DNA of 64,000 bases from Cavia porcellus (GCF_034190915.1 NW_026947500.1:20582501-20646500); one strand, 5' to 3'; shown: positions 1 to 13,334, numbered from the stretch's first letter. The notes: a model not told the origin generated them from the letters alone. A program made the numbers and translations.

Positions 1-1769
1 GTGTAATTATATGGAATACTTCATTTAAAAGTAAAGAAGACCGAAACCATACCCTGCCAATAGTGTGCTAGCACAACCAGGGGGTGAATGTGAGTCCACA
101 GAGGCTTTGCAGTTCCTTCTGTACCTGGAGGACCCTTCACCCTTTCATCTCAGCAAAGGAGCCAGCCACTCTGAGGCCAGGGATCTGTCCCCAGCAAACA
201 AAGCTGGTGTCCCTGATACAGATTCACTGATGATTACTAAAACCACACGAACAGTGTATTTCCCTCATGGGATGCTGGCAGGGTTTTATTCATTGTCAAA
301 GTTTGTGATCCCCTCCTTTGTGGGTCAGCATTCATGCTAATGAAAATCTATAAACTGTACAGATTTGCATGTGGAATCTGAGGGGTTTTTTTCCCAAGCA
401 AACAGTGATGACATCACAAGACAACAGAAATGCAGGAGCATTTTCTGAGGGGTGCAGCTGATGAGCTCACTCCTATACTGCCAGTGTGCTGGGTAGGGGC
501 TTTAAGATCCACTCAAAGGAAGTCACTCCAGGTGGCTTGAGTTCTGGGAATGGATGTGCAGGCAGTGCGGGAGGCTGCTGTGTGTCGTCTCTGTCTCAGG
601 TGAAGTCTCTGTGGAGGTTCTTCTTGGTGTGGGTCTCTAGCAGAGCTCTCTGAGAGTCTGTGGGGCGTGGTCAGGCCTCTGTGGGGGCCTCTCCAGGGCC
701 TCACAGGATTTCTGCAGAGGTCTCAGTGGGGTTGCTGTGAAGGACTATAGGGGAACTCTGGAGGTCTCAGTCCAGGGCTCTGAGGTGGCCTCTGTGGAGG
801 TCTCTGCAGCGCTGTGTGCTAACCTGTGGGAGACTTAGTGGGTCTCTGTGGGCTCTCCCTGTCGCTGACCCCTACCCCACAGGGAGACAGGGCTCGCAGC
901 AGCAGGAGGGAGTCTCAGTCCTTGCTAAATCTGGCTGGTCCACCTGGGTCATGCTGTGTGACACATGTCCTCATACAAGTGTGAGGGTCCACAACCAGGT
1001 CCTCCACACCTAGTGCCTGCCTCTCAGAGCCCAGCAGGACGAGCCATGTCAGACTTAGAGACCGCTCAGCCCAGCCCCTCCTGTCCGGGTTCCAAGCTTG
1101 CTACTGGTCCATCTGGAGCTGGTGCCATTGTCATGGGAGACAGGGCCTGGCTCAGGAGAGGCCTGCGGAGACTGCGCCGTCATCTCTAGGGGCTGCCCAG
1201 TCCCCTGGGTAGGGTCCTGACAGGAGCAGAGGTGGGGTTCGTATCTGTGCCCTCAGCCGCAGTGGTGCACAGAGGCATAGGCCTCTCCACCAGGGAGAGA
1301 TGAGGGCGCTGGGAGGTGCTTACTGCCTGCTCCACGTGGGCACGTGGACATCGTGGAACCCTGGAGGAATGGCTACTCCTCTCTGCTTTGCAGCCCTCTG
1401 GCTCTGCCCTGTGGATGAGGCCTGGACAGAGGAAACCTGGGTTGGAAGTAGAGTGAGCCCAGCAGGGTCCATTCCTGGTCTGGCCCAGTTGCCAGCCAGC
1501 TCCCACGCTTTTGATAGGTCACTTGCCCTTGTGTGTTCACCTCTTCCTCTGCTGGTATGCGCAGGCAAGATCTGGGGGCCAGGATAAACTTGCTTGGTGA
1601 CCCTGGGCCGGCTTTTCAACACTTTTAGGTTGTCCTTCTCCCCTGGGAGCAGTGCTGAGACTAGCTGTATGTAAAGGTGACAAGATTAAAAATCTCAGCC
1701 AGAGTTCCCCAGTCTGGTTTTTTCTAGCGTTGCCAGCACATCCTTGCTGGAACTGAGGAGGCAAGGCGG
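1..1769. other. No gene recognised; degenerate CTCTGTGG-rich tract
   Basis: No exon or named repeat is recognised. Between about 560 and 860 the motif ggtctctgtgg/ggcctctgtgg recurs irregularly like a decayed minisatellite. The short open frames here have no recognisable homology. Confidence 0.5.
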
Positions 1770-4700
1770 TGCGCGGTCATGAAATGCTGTTAGGAAGTTC
1801 ATCTTCCTCATTTAGAGCTTTTCTCCCTTGCATGTCTATGCTGGGATAAGTAGCTGCGCCAGGTTTGTGGGCTGTAAGCTAGAGTGGAGGACTTGAGGTG
1901 GGGACGGCGTGAGTGGCCTCCTCTGGGGTGGCAGGGGCGTCTCCTCCACAGCAGCCTTTATAGCTCCCTCATGCCACGCTGCCTCCTTCCTCAGCTGTGC
2001 CCTTGTCCATGTCCCCCTCTAGGCGCATCACGTCCACCTGTGGATGGTACTGCACACACAGACCTGCACAGAAGAGAAGGTGACCCTGGCGTGGGACACG
2101 TGGCCCTCAGCACTCACCCACATCCAAGCTACGAGGTCCATCCAAGCTGGTGCTCCAGAGAATGAAGACAGGACAGCGGGGGGAGTGATGCTGCTGGGCC
2201 ATCAAGGCTGAGGTGAGGGGGCCCATCAGGGCCCGACCCTGTCATCCTCATCAGGCAGAGCAGAGGTCCCACAGCAGGTGTCTTCTGTTCCCCACCAAGT
2301 CAAGGCGAGGAAGACTCTCTCACTCTGGGTCAGTCCCAGCACAGTACCCCAGCACCTAACACCCCCATCTGTGCTGCACGACATGTGGAACTTCTGGCTC
2401 CCCGGTTGCTGTGTAATCCATTTCCACAGCAGAGAGAGACAGATGGATGTGGGTATTTGTAGGGTTGGGTCGCCATTGTCTGTCTGTCCCTATAATGACC
2501 GAATGATGAAGGCTTGAGGTGCAATGAGAGAAACTGGGGTGATCTGGGTCCTCAGGTCACCTCCCTGCATGTTTCATTCCTTGTAGGAGCCTCACTGAGG
2601 AAGAACAGGTGTTTGTCCACTTCTGTGCCCCTGCAGGACACAGACGTAAGTCATGGCCTCCGATGAGAAAAGAACTTAAGTTTAGGAAGGAATAGATGTC
2701 TTGGTGGGAAGTCACCAACAGCCCAGAGGATGTGCGCCCATGAGAAAAGCTATCCTCTGTCCCATGTGGGAAGTTCCCACTGGGAGAGGCGAGCTTCTCC
2801 TCCCTGGGTCATGAGACAGAACAGCACTTTGGAGACAGCAGACAGCTAACGTGAGGACGAACTGAGGCCCCACTCGCACTGGACTAAGCCAGAAGGATCC
2901 ACAGTCTATACTGGCCAACCCGGTTGCTATCCCTGTCTCTGAGCTGCAGAGAGGGGTGGCTATGGTCCCCAAGGCTGGAATGGAAATCACAGGGCGTACC
3001 TCCCCAGTCGCGGCTGCCCTGGGCTGAGGGCCCCTATGGCGATGGAGACGCTCACTCCCAGGCTCCTGGTGTCTCCTCTGTGGCACTGTAATGGATGGAG
3101 CAGGGCTATGAAGACGCATGTCACTGTCCTGACTCTGGGCTCCAGTCTGCCAGCCGGCCCAGATAACCGGCTTGGTGTTGCCCTGTTGCTCCATGTGGTA
3201 GCTGGTGGGTGACTGCCTTCTCCCAGGGAATCTTTCTGCTTTTGCCTTCTGTGGGCCGGGTGGAGAAGAGGCCGCTGTAGAAGGCCCTCTGTCTTTTCCT
3301 TTGCATAGCTTTCTGGAGGAGCCTGTCCCTCCTTTCAGAGGTGCGGGAAGGACTTGCTACCAGTGTAGGGGGGCTCAGCTCCCAGGCGCGCAACGACCTT
3401 ACTTCTGCAGATTTCTTTGCTGCCCTCTGGCGGTGGGCCCCTGTAGTCCTCTGTCTTATTGGTTGGATCAGATACCTTGCATGGATCTTCCATGAGTTCT
3501 TATGTTTTAGGATCCTTGGCATCTGCTGGGCTTGGCCACTCCTGTTCCTCCCTGGGAAGTTGACATGTTGCTCCTGAGCGCCCCTTAGGAGTGACAGGAG
3601 ACCAAGAAGGCAAGGCGAGGCGGGCATGTAGGGTGGTGGTCCTGAGGAATGCCAGTGGCCAGATCCTGAGCCAGGCTCTCTACCTCTGCGTCCACTTTGA
3701 GCTCAGCCTCACTGGCACCTCTGCTTTCAGTTGGATCTCCTGGATCCTAGGAAATAGAATCTCTGTAGAGGGAGGGACATTTACTGCTGCCTACGCTGTT
3801 GAGGCTGCTGTCCATTGTTTGGGAATTTGCAGTTACACCATCTCACCTGCAGGCTGCCTCTGTCACCCGGGAAGGCAGGACCTGAACTCGGTAGAGGCCT
3901 CTAGAGCCCACGCTCCTACCCCATGGGCTGCCCAGTCCTGCACTGAAGACCCTGATGGGTGTGGGCCCCAGCACCACCTACCCAGCAGGGACCTCTAGCC
4001 GGGAAGAAATTAAATTCCCAGAATTGTGCCTGCTGCCTGCCCCATTTCAGGAACAGCATGGAAATCTACAAAAATGATTTCTTCTCTCCCTGTTTTGGTG
4101 CCCTCTGGAATTCTCTGTGGATGGAGTCAGGGAAAGAGAACCCCAATTGGAATGAGCACAGTAAGGGTGGCTCCTGGCCTGTCTTCCGCATGAGAAGCAC
4201 CCTCGTTCTGAACAGGTCGCCTTCCCCCGCCCCCATCTGGAGATCCAGTCTGACTGCTTGTTCCCTGGCTGCTGCCTGGGGTAAGCGGTGCCTGGAGCTC
4301 GGGAGAGACTTGCTGCGCCCACCCAAAACTGTGAGGCCACACCTCCCCTCTGAGAGCGCTGCTGGCACTGTCCTTACGTGTATAGGTCACGTGGCTGCTG
4401 GTTGCATCTATGGTCCCCTCAATCTGGCTTTTCCATCAACTATGAAGTTACTATTTCTGGAGCTGAGTAAGTGATGACACAGAATTATTGACTCTACTGT
4501 TATGAAATTAATCTTCACTACTTCAAGACTTTGCTTCCTCTCGAGTCTAATGAGAGATAAAAGGTCACAAAAGCAGGAAGAACCTTGAGGGGAGGCTTGG
4601 CTGCATGGTTTGGTCCCTCATCATGCAAGGCTGGTGGCAAGCACTGGACAATAAGGGTTTCCTGTCCACAGCAACCTTCATGGCCACCCCTGCCACTCTG

Positions 4701-4778
4701 CCCCATTTCTGCTGTCTCAAATTCCTACCCCGAGCCCACGGTGCCCCACCTTCAGCCATTGTTCCCATGGTACCACGG

Positions 4779-4811
4779 GACCAAACATCTTGTGGTTTTC
4801 TCCTGGTATCT
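4779..4811. repeat. 33-bp exact repeat, copy 1
   Basis: Identical over 33 bp to 6230-6262 (core ccaaacatcttgtggttttc). The spacing of 1451 bp does not match the 2.75-kb duplication period around it. Confidence 0.9.
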
Positions 4812-6229
4812 CCTGGGGGAAGGCCGGGCCTCGTGGCCAAGGGCAATGTGTTGACCACACTAACTGTTCTGTGGATTCCAAGAGCACACCCACAGGAGGA
4901 CTGCAGTTTGCACCCTCTTTCCCGCTCCAGCAGGGAAGGGAGGCATCCAGGCTGAGCCAGGAGAGGGCGGAGGAGCCCGTCGCCATGCAGCCTCTGTGAG
5001 GCAGAGCAGAAGCTCCCAGGGCAGGAGTCCTGTGCTCCACAATAGGAAATCCCAGGAGGCAAGATTCCCCCACCCTTGACCAGACCCCCCTCATCCTTTG
5101 CCCCAGCTGAATAGTGTGTCGTCACAGGGCCATACATATGGTTCCTTTGTGCATCCATTCCCACCACGCAAAGCAGCAGGAACGCGGATATGTAAGTGTG
5201 GAATCTACCCTATGAGTGTCCCCAGGGGTTTGTTTCTGTAATGACAAATGGGGAGTGCTGCAGACAGATGGAATCTGGTGAATGTGGGTCCTGAAGACCA
5301 CTGTCACTCCTCTCCCTGTCCCGTCAGTCTTGGAAGCCACTCTGAAGAAGAGCAGTGCTGACCACTTCAAGGCCCCAGCAGGATACAGCAGAGACCCCTA
5401 AAACTCATGAGATCAAATAAGTATTGAGAAACAATAGAAATCTGGTTAGGAAGAGCTCAGTAGCACACAGGACGTGCTCACCTGAGACAAAAGAGTTTCC
5501 CTGTATGTGGTGAATTTTTTCTGGAAAAAAAAATCTTTTCTCACCAAAAAAGGCCTGAGAAACTTCTTCAGAAGACCCCAAGGAAACACCTCTTTAAGAG
5601 AGGTACAGGGTGTGGGCAAAGGTGATCTGAGGCACCTGCTTATTTTGGACTAAGCTGGAAGGAGACTGCATCCCTGGGCAATGAGGTTTGATTGCTGTCC
5701 TTGTCTCTGCCCCTGCTGATCTTGATAGGATGGCTGCGGCCCTCGGGTCTGGCCTGGAGACCCCAGTCATATCTCACTATGGTTCATAGCTCTTGGTGAT
5801 GACCTCGAAGACAGCAGGAATGCTGAGCCCGTGGGTGTGTTTACGCCAAGTTAACTTTGATGGACCACTCGGAGTAGATGATGTCTGCCTTTCAGGACCT
5901 CTTCAGCATCTCCCATGAGTCCATGGGGCACAGCTGCCCCGGTGACTGACGCCTGCCTCTGGGCAGTGGGTGACAGGGCCTTGACCTTCTGCAGTGAGTC
6001 TTTATCCTCTTCGCCTTTCTTACTGTGGTAAAGATGATGCAGGAAGTTCTTAGTCCTGTGTCTCATAAGGCTTCCGCAATAGCGTGTCCTTTCCTCTAGC
6101 ATAGTGGGTGATTTTCCCTGACTTGGATGTGAAGAGTTAGTCCACGGCTTGGGTTAGGGCTTCACCAACGCTGGTCACTCTTCCCACTGGCCTGGCCTGG
6201 GTCTCCTAAGCACTGTCTTTTGTCAGTTT

Positions 6230-6262
6230 GACCAAACATCTTGTGGTTTTCTCCTGGTATCT
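6230..6262. repeat. 33-bp exact repeat, copy 2
   Basis: Second copy of the exact 33-mer at 4779-4811, embedded in otherwise dissimilar sequence. Confidence 0.9.
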
Positions 6263-6900
6263 TAACTTCTATGACACAACTCTTGCCACCCCTTGGCTGC
6301 TCTGTCCCCTCAATGGGAGGACACGTGGGTCCAGTAAAGTGGACTTGTTGTCCCTGGATGTGCTGCTCTGAGGAGCACCTCACTTTCACAGAAGAAAGGG
6401 TACCCGTGGCCATGCTCTCCCCCCGCCTCCTTATAGAGTTCGCTGTCATTGCCAAGGGTGTTTTTTTCCAGTCTTGAATCTCTTAAGTCCTAGCAAATGA
6501 ATCTCAGAGAGTGGAGTGTCTTCGCATGTCCCTGTAACCCTGACCTCCTCAGGACCTCACAGGTGGATTGGGAATTTACAATCACATTATTTCCCCCAGT
6601 CCATGCAGGGGGATTCTCCTCCACCTCTGTCTCTCTGGGTCTCTTTAGCCATTGAATTTAGCACCATAATTTCAACTCTGGTGTTGCCATGTTGCAGCAG
6701 GTGCCTTTTGAGGCTGCACTGTCACTGTCCTCCTGTGACTCATGTCTGGACATTGTTGGACTTGAACTGGGTGCGTAGCTGCCCATGCGGTCCCCATTGC
6801 AGTCTTCCAGTGCCAGATTTCTCCCAGGGTACTGCAGGAGGCAGGGGTAGAAGGCAGCCTCTCCTGCACTTAGAGAGGCCTCTGTGGGGGGCTATGACTA

Positions 6901-8399
6901 ACTGTCACCAGGTGGGGTCACTGTCCAAGCCCTCCGCACATTTGCTGGGGAATGGGCAGGGAAGGGGACTCTTCAGGGGGTGTAGAATACATTTTCTTGT
7001 CACTTTTTCTCTTGGACTGGACCCTTCTGTGAATGCTGTTCTAGCAAATTGGTGACCTTGCCAATGGCATTGGAGACTGAGGAGGGAACAGCAGGTGGGT
7101 AAGCATGAGCCTCACTTGAGTTGACATTTATTGGCTCACAGGACTAGAAATGTGGAACCAAATGTTTGTCATATGAGACTTTGAATGTTTTAGTATCAGA
7201 GAGTTCCTGCTCATGGGAGTAAAGCTCGTGGGCGGTGCAGCACAGGACCGCCCCACCCTGGGGAAGGTTAGGTTGATGGGTTTCCTGCGGGGATTGAACA
7301 TGGTGAAAATGTAGCTGGCAGCATTCCAGGATCTTAACACACACAGGGACCGTGCCCACTCCGATCTCTCACAATTTCTTGTCTAAGTGAACTTGCAGGT
7401 TCTTACCTCGCTATTTCTTGTCTGAAATGTAGGTAAGTGACTTCCTGAGTCACGTTTGCTGGGCCTTGTCCAGCCACTTCCTGCAGCCGCCTCCTCCGCC
7501 TCCAGAGCCCTCACATTCTGATTTCCCTGAAAGATGTGTTGGGGCTCTCCCCACGCCTTTCTCTCTGGACCCTTTTCTAGTCCGAATGCTCTTGGGCACC
7601 TCTTAAAGTCTTCCAGGACACCTGGGTCCCACCTTCTGCACACACTGGCTGTTCTGGCAAGCAAGGACAGAGGACTGGGTGTGGCTGGAGGGCCCATGCT
7701 GGGAGTTTTCCCAGAGGGCATCAGTCTTGGGAACTTGGATTTGCAGGTAGAGGGAGCAAGTAGTCATCTCTGATGAGCCTTTCGTGATCGTGTTGCTCTG
7801 GTTGTCCCTGGAGCTTGGTGCTCTAAGAATCCCCTGGAAGGAAGGACACAGGGGTATGTGGGGTACTTGAAGGCCTCTCTGCCCAGGAGATGATTGTGAG
7901 TTGGTTTGCTAATGGCTTCCTGTAAGCTTGGGAAACCTGCGTGTAAAACCTTTCTCTTTTTCGGTAAATTGCGCGAGGGTCATTTCAGATGCTGCTTGCA
8001 GACCATACCAGCTTCTGGGATACAAGGCAAGCTGTGTTTCACAGGTCCTGATCCAGGAAGGAGAAGAAGGGTCTGGGGGAGAGGAGAGAATGTGAGTCTG
8101 AGTGTGAACTCCAGGCACTAATGGGGGCAAATTTCATGTCCAGAGTTTGGTTTGGGATATATGGCGGAGCAGGTGCCAGGCCTCACGTCCTCCCACCAGC
8201 ATGACTTTAAGAGGAGGGTGTGTTTTAGCAAACGGCACCTTATGCTCTTGTGCAGCCATCGGCAGGGCTTCTGGAAGGTGATCTGGCTGTGGGACTTCGA
8301 GCTATGTTGCTTTTACAAGGTGTGGTCTGGTCGAGGGAGATTTCACCAGGGGCACGGCCTGGACCCAGCTTGGCCTTCCACTCTCTCTGCTTGCTAAGT
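6901..8399. other. No gene recognised
   Basis: Single-copy-looking sequence right of the duplication. Short minus-strand frames around 7.1-7.7 kb have no recognisable domain. Nothing else is supported. Confidence 0.5.
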
Positions 8400-8560
8400 G
8401 CCATGCAATGAGTAGCTCTCCTCTGCCATGTTCCTGTGCCATGTTACCCTGCCTAGGAGTTGGTCATGTGTGGACTGAAACCTCTACACACTGTGAGACA
8501 AGCTAATGCGCTGCTCCTTTAATTGTGGGTGCTAACAACTGTGTTTCGGTGAGACTACTG
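8400..8560 (+). mobile_element. MaLR-type LTR fragment
   Basis: Contains the typical MaLR 3' phrase 'gactgaaacctctacacact...gtgagac' and follow-on sequence resembling the LTR end. It is diverged and truncated. Confidence 0.45.
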
Positions 8561-8994
8561 CCCTGAAGAAAGTGTCTCAGGCAGGGGACAGGGCAGCCCG
8601 AGGCATGCAGCCACCTTGGCCTGTACGCCAAGGGACTGGTGCGCGGTAGAAACTCTGCAGGAAGAAGAGCTGATGACTGGCTTTTTCTTCAAGCCATCTA
8701 CTCTCTATAAGACTTCTGTGGGCCACGGGGCTGGCCTGGTGACTCCAAACTGCTCTGTATGCTATAGCAAACCCTTGTATGCTGAAACACCCCGATCACT
8801 TGGAGCTGATCACCCTTGTTGTGGGCTGGTTTAGGATAGACACCTAGTTAACTAAGTCTTCATGCCAGGGCTGACTACCTGCTTCTCACACTGATTGGAT
8901 AAGTTAGTTTTCAAGTAACTCTTCAATTAATGTGTGACTGGCATGTTTGATTCAATAGTCAGGAAAGTTCAATCTGCATCGCCTGTGTTAAAGA

Positions 8995-9165
8995 CTTTCA
9001 TTTAGAAATCAATGCTATTAGATGTCTTGTGCTCTGGGTGACTGATTTGGGGATGGCAGTGTGCAAAGTATGTACTTTCATTGTCCCGATTGTTATGTTT
9101 TGAAATTATTTTTTTCTCTTTGAAATAAAATGAATTTTAAAAGCAAGAAATAATGCTATTTTTGT
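8995..9165 (+). mobile_element. LINE-1 3' end
   Basis: Phrases gatgtcttgtgctctgggtg, gatttggggatggcagtg and ctttgaaataaaatgaattt match the reverse complement of the L1 3' ends at 9.97-10.2 and 61.15-61.39 kb. Confidence 0.7.
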
Positions 9166-9774
9166 TTTTCAGTAATATCTGTTCTTACCATGGTTCACAG
9201 AGAAACAAACTGTTGACACTTCTATGTTAGAGGTAAATTGAGCAATGTTTGTTGCAAGTATAACTGCACCTTGAAACCATTACACTTCTACATAACTGGT
9301 GTTGAAAATTAGTTTTTCTCAGGTAGACATATCTGTGTGTTTGCAAACCTATCATTAAATTGAATATTTAAAGTGTTGCCAAATACAAACCAAAGCGCGA
9401 TCATTCCTTGCTGGTACTGTATACTGCATCTAAAATAAGCTTTGTCTGTCTGCTTCATCGTACACGTGTTTCTTAAAACTTACACCAGTAAAAGAAGTTT
9501 TAAAAGATACTTAGGTGCATCCACTGCACCCTGGAGAGAACTGACACACAAATACCAGCAAGGACGAGGGGCAAGCTCACTGCCTTGGGTTTCCTTTTCT
9601 ACTTGTAGACCCCTGCAGCTCAGTTCAGCATGCACGCTCCCCTTCGGAAGCGGTAGTCTAAGGGAGCTTTCTCTGAGGACGTTAGCTCTGTGGCACCACA
9701 GTAATCAGCGCAGCCCTCAGCAGCTGGTGCAGCAGGCTTGCTATCTGGACACCCTCACGCTGATGAGATGACAC

Positions 9775-9865
9775 CGAGTTTACACACGTGTGTGTCATTT
9801 ATTTCATCGAGGAGTATGGGCTCAGCTTGCATCCATTTACCTATAAACATCTCCAGTTTAGGTCT
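9775..9865 (-). mobile_element. LINE-1 fragment
   Basis: Parallels 10288-10380 (tttacacacgtgtgtgtcat; ttgcatccatttacc), so it is a second short piece of the same L1 region. Confidence 0.55.
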
Positions 9866-9967
9866 GCACCCCGGGACCTGCAGTCCTCCAGGAACACCTT
9901 GGGGATGCGCCTGGGGCCCGAGAGGCTGTGCCCCTCGACCGGCCCACACCTGGACACCAGCTCTCTT

Positions 9968-10225
9968 TTTTTTTCCACACTCTGCATTTCTTTTATTTTT
10001 TTAAATCCATTTTATTTCAAGAAGGAGAAAAGAAGAAGAAGCAAAACTAAAAGAAAATTTGCCAACATCAATCAGGGAAACAATGGTACATGAATTGTGC
10101 ACTGTCATCCCCAAATCATTCACCTAGAGCACAAGACATCTGCTTACATTTTTCCAAACAATACCAGTGTAGATCTTTCTCTTTATTGAGCTCAGAGAAA
10201 TCAGTAGCATCACTATCTTAACTAT
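9968..10225 (-). mobile_element. LINE-1 3' UTR end
   Basis: Matches the L1 3' end also seen at 61.15-61.39 kb (ccccaaatcattcaccta/cccagagcacaagacatctg). It adjoins the ORF2 fragment at 10266-11510. Confidence 0.7.
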
Positions 10226-10228
10226 TTT

Positions 10229-10265
10229 ATATATATATATACATATACATATACACATACATGTA
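10229..10265. repeat. (TA)n/(CATA)n simple repeat
   Basis: tatatatatatacatatac followed by further TACA units, between two L1 blocks. Confidence 0.9.
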
Positions 10266-11510
10266 TTGTTATTTTTAGCACACTAGTGAGACGATATGAT
10301 GTTTACACATGTGTGTCTTATTTCACTAATGAGTGTGGCCTCAAGTTGCATCCATTTACCCATAAAAGTCTCTAGTTTATCCTTCATGGCTGAGTCATAC
10401 TCCATTGTATAAAAACAGCACAACTTTTTTATCCATTTTTCAGTTGATAGGCATTAGGTTGTTTCCAAGATCTGGCTATTACAAATTCTGCTGCCATACA
10501 CTTGGATGTGCATATATCCCTGTGGTGTGATGTTTTTAATTCTTTGGGGAAGACACTCAGAAGAGGAATAGCTGGTTTGAATAGGACCTCTAATCCTACT
10601 TTTCTGAGGAATCTCCACATTGATTTCCACAGTGGCTGCACCAGTCTGCACCCCACCAACAGTGGAGAAGGGTCCTTTTTCCCACAGCCCCTCCAGCATT
10701 CATTGTTGCTTGATTTCTTGAGAATAGCCATTCTTTCTGGGGGTGAGGCGGAATCTCAATGTTGTTTTTATTTGCATCTCTCAAATGACCAGTGATGGTG
10801 GGCATGTTTCACGTGTTTATTTGCTGTTTGTATTTCTTCATCTGAGAAGTGTGTTTTCATCTCAGATGCCCATTTTTGGATTGGGTCTTTAAACCTGGTA
10901 GCACTGGTTGTTTTGAGTCCTTTATGTTCTTGATGGTAATCCTTTGTCTGAGGAACAGCCGGCAAACATTTTCTCCCATAGTGTGGGTTGTCGCTTCAGT
11001 CTGCTGGTGGTTTTTGTTGTGTAAAAGATTTTCAATAAGGTGAGGTCCCAGTTGTTCTTTGTGATAGTTTCTGAGCAATCGGTGTTTTGTTCATAAAGTC
11101 TTTGCCCCCTGTCTTGTCTTTGTTGCCCAGGATTGTCTTTGCCATTCCAGGTCTCTTCTGGTTCCAGGTGAATTTTAGGATTATTTTCTCTGATTCTGTG
11201 AGATATGCTATTGGAATTTTGATTGGGATTGTATTAAATCTGTATAACAGTTTTGGGAGTATGGCCATGTTCACTATACTGGTTCTTCCTACCCCAGAGC
11301 ACGGGATACCTCTCCATTTTCTGACATCCTCTTCAGTCTCCTTTTTCAGAGTGCTGTAATTTTCAATGTAGAGGTCTTTTACATCATTTGCTAGACTGAT
11401 TCTTAGGTGTTTCTTTTTTTGAAAGCTATTGTGAAAGATTTTGTTCCCTGATTTTTCTCGGTAGTCACCTGTTGTTTAATACTCACCAGGATATTGCTGA
11501 GAAACGATTC
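10266..11510 (-). mobile_element. LINE-1 fragment with ORF2 C-terminal coding remnants
   Basis: Minus-strand frames show L1 ORF2 C-terminal signatures, for example [55 protein letters not shown] and LVQPLWKSMWRFLRK. The order is correct for a single decayed element, with frameshifts between blocks. 5'-truncated and inactive. Confidence 0.88.
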
Positions 11511-11516
11511 CATTTT

Positions 11517-11652
11517 TTTAAGACTAAGTCTTGTCATGCAGTTCAGGCTGTTGAACTCACTATGTAGCCCAGCCTGGCCTTGAACTCAGGACAATCCTCC
11601 TGGCTCAGCCTCCTGAGTACTAGAATTAAAGGCACACATCACCACAGGTGAC
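11517..11652 (-). mobile_element. B1-like SINE
   Basis: Reverse-complement B1 body (cagcctcctgagtactag, ttgaactcactatgtagccc) with the T-rich end at the left. Adjacent to the L1 fragment. Confidence 0.85.
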
Positions 11653-13334
11653 CACAGTTCCATATTTTTATCTTCTTAATTTACTGGACTCTCTTTCACA
11701 CGTTTCTCCTTGTTTTAACCATTTTGTGTGTTTTTAGTGTTTCTATAAATTATGCACTACCCCTCAATTTATAGAGTTTATGTTATTACAACCTCATTCT
11801 ACTCCCATCTCAGAAGTTTTCTTAACAATTTTCTGAGCTTTAATTTGGTGATTCTCTAAATACAGAAGCACAATTTAAGTGGTGTTAAAGCTTTAGAAAG
11901 ACAGAAAGTCCCCTTCCTTCTCAATACATATTACAGTGTAATTGGCTAATAGGAAAGAAACTCTTTGGAAATCATCAGTCAGCTGGGTGCCCTCTGCACT
12001 GCACCCTCAGTAGCACGCTGTGTCTCCTCCACCTGAATCGGCCAGGTTCCTGGGCTTCTGGTCCCATTCTCCTCCAGGAATGGGACTCACCACTGGGAAG
12101 AGGCATGCAGGGGAAATGCAGGTTCAGATGTTCATGGCTTGATCTCCGGTGCCAGGCTGGGAGGCAGCCCTTGCAGGGGCCGAATTCTAAGGCGACAGCT
12201 GAGGAGGCCGGAGTTCATCCTGGGAGACATCAAGGCTCAGAAGCACCTTCTCTGTCCTGTCCCCTCACTCCTGGAGATGGAGCCTTTGCTGCTATTATGA
12301 TCCCTGGGACCTCACATCCTCCACCCGTTCCCTTATCCTTGTCCTCACTTCTGAGCAGTCCTGTTCTCAGAGCTCATCAGAAACCATTCTGCCAGCTCCA
12401 TCTGTCCTGACCAATGTGACACTGACTGGAAGTTTTAGTAGAGTGAGTTTTGCTTTACACGAACCTTGGAAGGGCAACAAATTGGCTCAGAGAAGCACTC
12501 GTCTTCCTACCAGTCCGAAGTGTTTATTTTAAAATATTTTTCTCTTCTTGGCTAAAATGAAACAAAAATACAACAGTATTTGGGAGTATCAAGGGTTTGG
12601 TTTGTTGAGTGGTCCAACATATACGTGACTCCCAGGATCCTTCAGTATAGCCGTGCCACCTGATAGCTCACACACCCCGGGAGCTGTGCAGTGCAGGAGT
12701 CTGGGTGGGAAGAAAGCGCTGGAACCTGTCCCTGCACACTTCTGCCTTCCTCATTAATAGTATCAGGCAGCAGTTGCACCCTCCTTGGCCCTTGGTAGCC
12801 CAAGCTCCTGTGGATGCCGAGGTTCACAGTGACGAGAGGCATTTCCCATGTAGAGAGGCCCGAAGTAGGTGCCCTGTCTGTCACACCCACTAAGCATATG
12901 GTGGTGATTTCAGCTACGAGTATTGGAGATTTTCCAGTAAGAATGTCTAGTTGTAACCAGATAATAAGTTCTGGGCATGGGCCTGGCCTTGTCAGGAGCT
13001 TACAGCCAGCCTAGTAATGCAGCAACAGAGAGCAATCAGAACCTGGTGGGACTGACTGAGGATAAGCACTTCACCGGCAAACTCATCACACCTGCTGAAT
13101 TTTAGACATTGCTGAGATTTCTGACCTGCTGTTTAGTATCATGGAGAAACAGTAAACCTTGCCCTGTGGTCTGGTTTACACTGCGGGCCATTGCCAGAGC
13201 CAGTATTGGTAGAGGCTTTCACCCAGGGCCGAGGACAACCATTTCTATAATGTGCCATAGTACATGGGGTACACCATGTCAGCCCTCCTCGTCTGTGTGT
13301 TCCTTGTCTGTGAATTGAACTAACTTCTTTGGGT
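11653..13334. other. No gene recognised
   Basis: AT-rich then mixed sequence. No exon or repeat family is recognised. Confidence 0.5.

Larger units (their letters stand above)
1770..6900. repeat. Diverged tandem duplication, period about 2.75 kb
   Basis: Segments recur at a constant offset of 2.72-2.75 kb. Examples: gcagagcagaggtcccacag (2258) with gcagagcagaagctcccagg (5001); the tract around 2640-2790 with 5390-5520; ggactaagccagaaggatcc (2881) with ggactaagctggaaggagac (5648); tctcctggatcctaggaaat (3736) with tctcttaagtcctagcaaat (6479); tttgggaatttgcagttaca (3819) with attgggaatttacaatcaca (6568). The copies are heavily diverged. Unit 1 is about 1.77-4.48 kb and unit 2 about 4.49-6.9 kb. 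I see no intact gene in either. Confidence 0.7.

Noticed and set aside
4565..5167. 200-codon minus-strand frame in the tandem duplication
   Set aside because: Not preserved as a frame in the other duplicate, overlaps several frames on both strands, and has no homology.
10429..11274. Independent genes from minus-strand frames
   Set aside because: These frames are pieces of one decayed LINE-1 ORF2 C-terminus.
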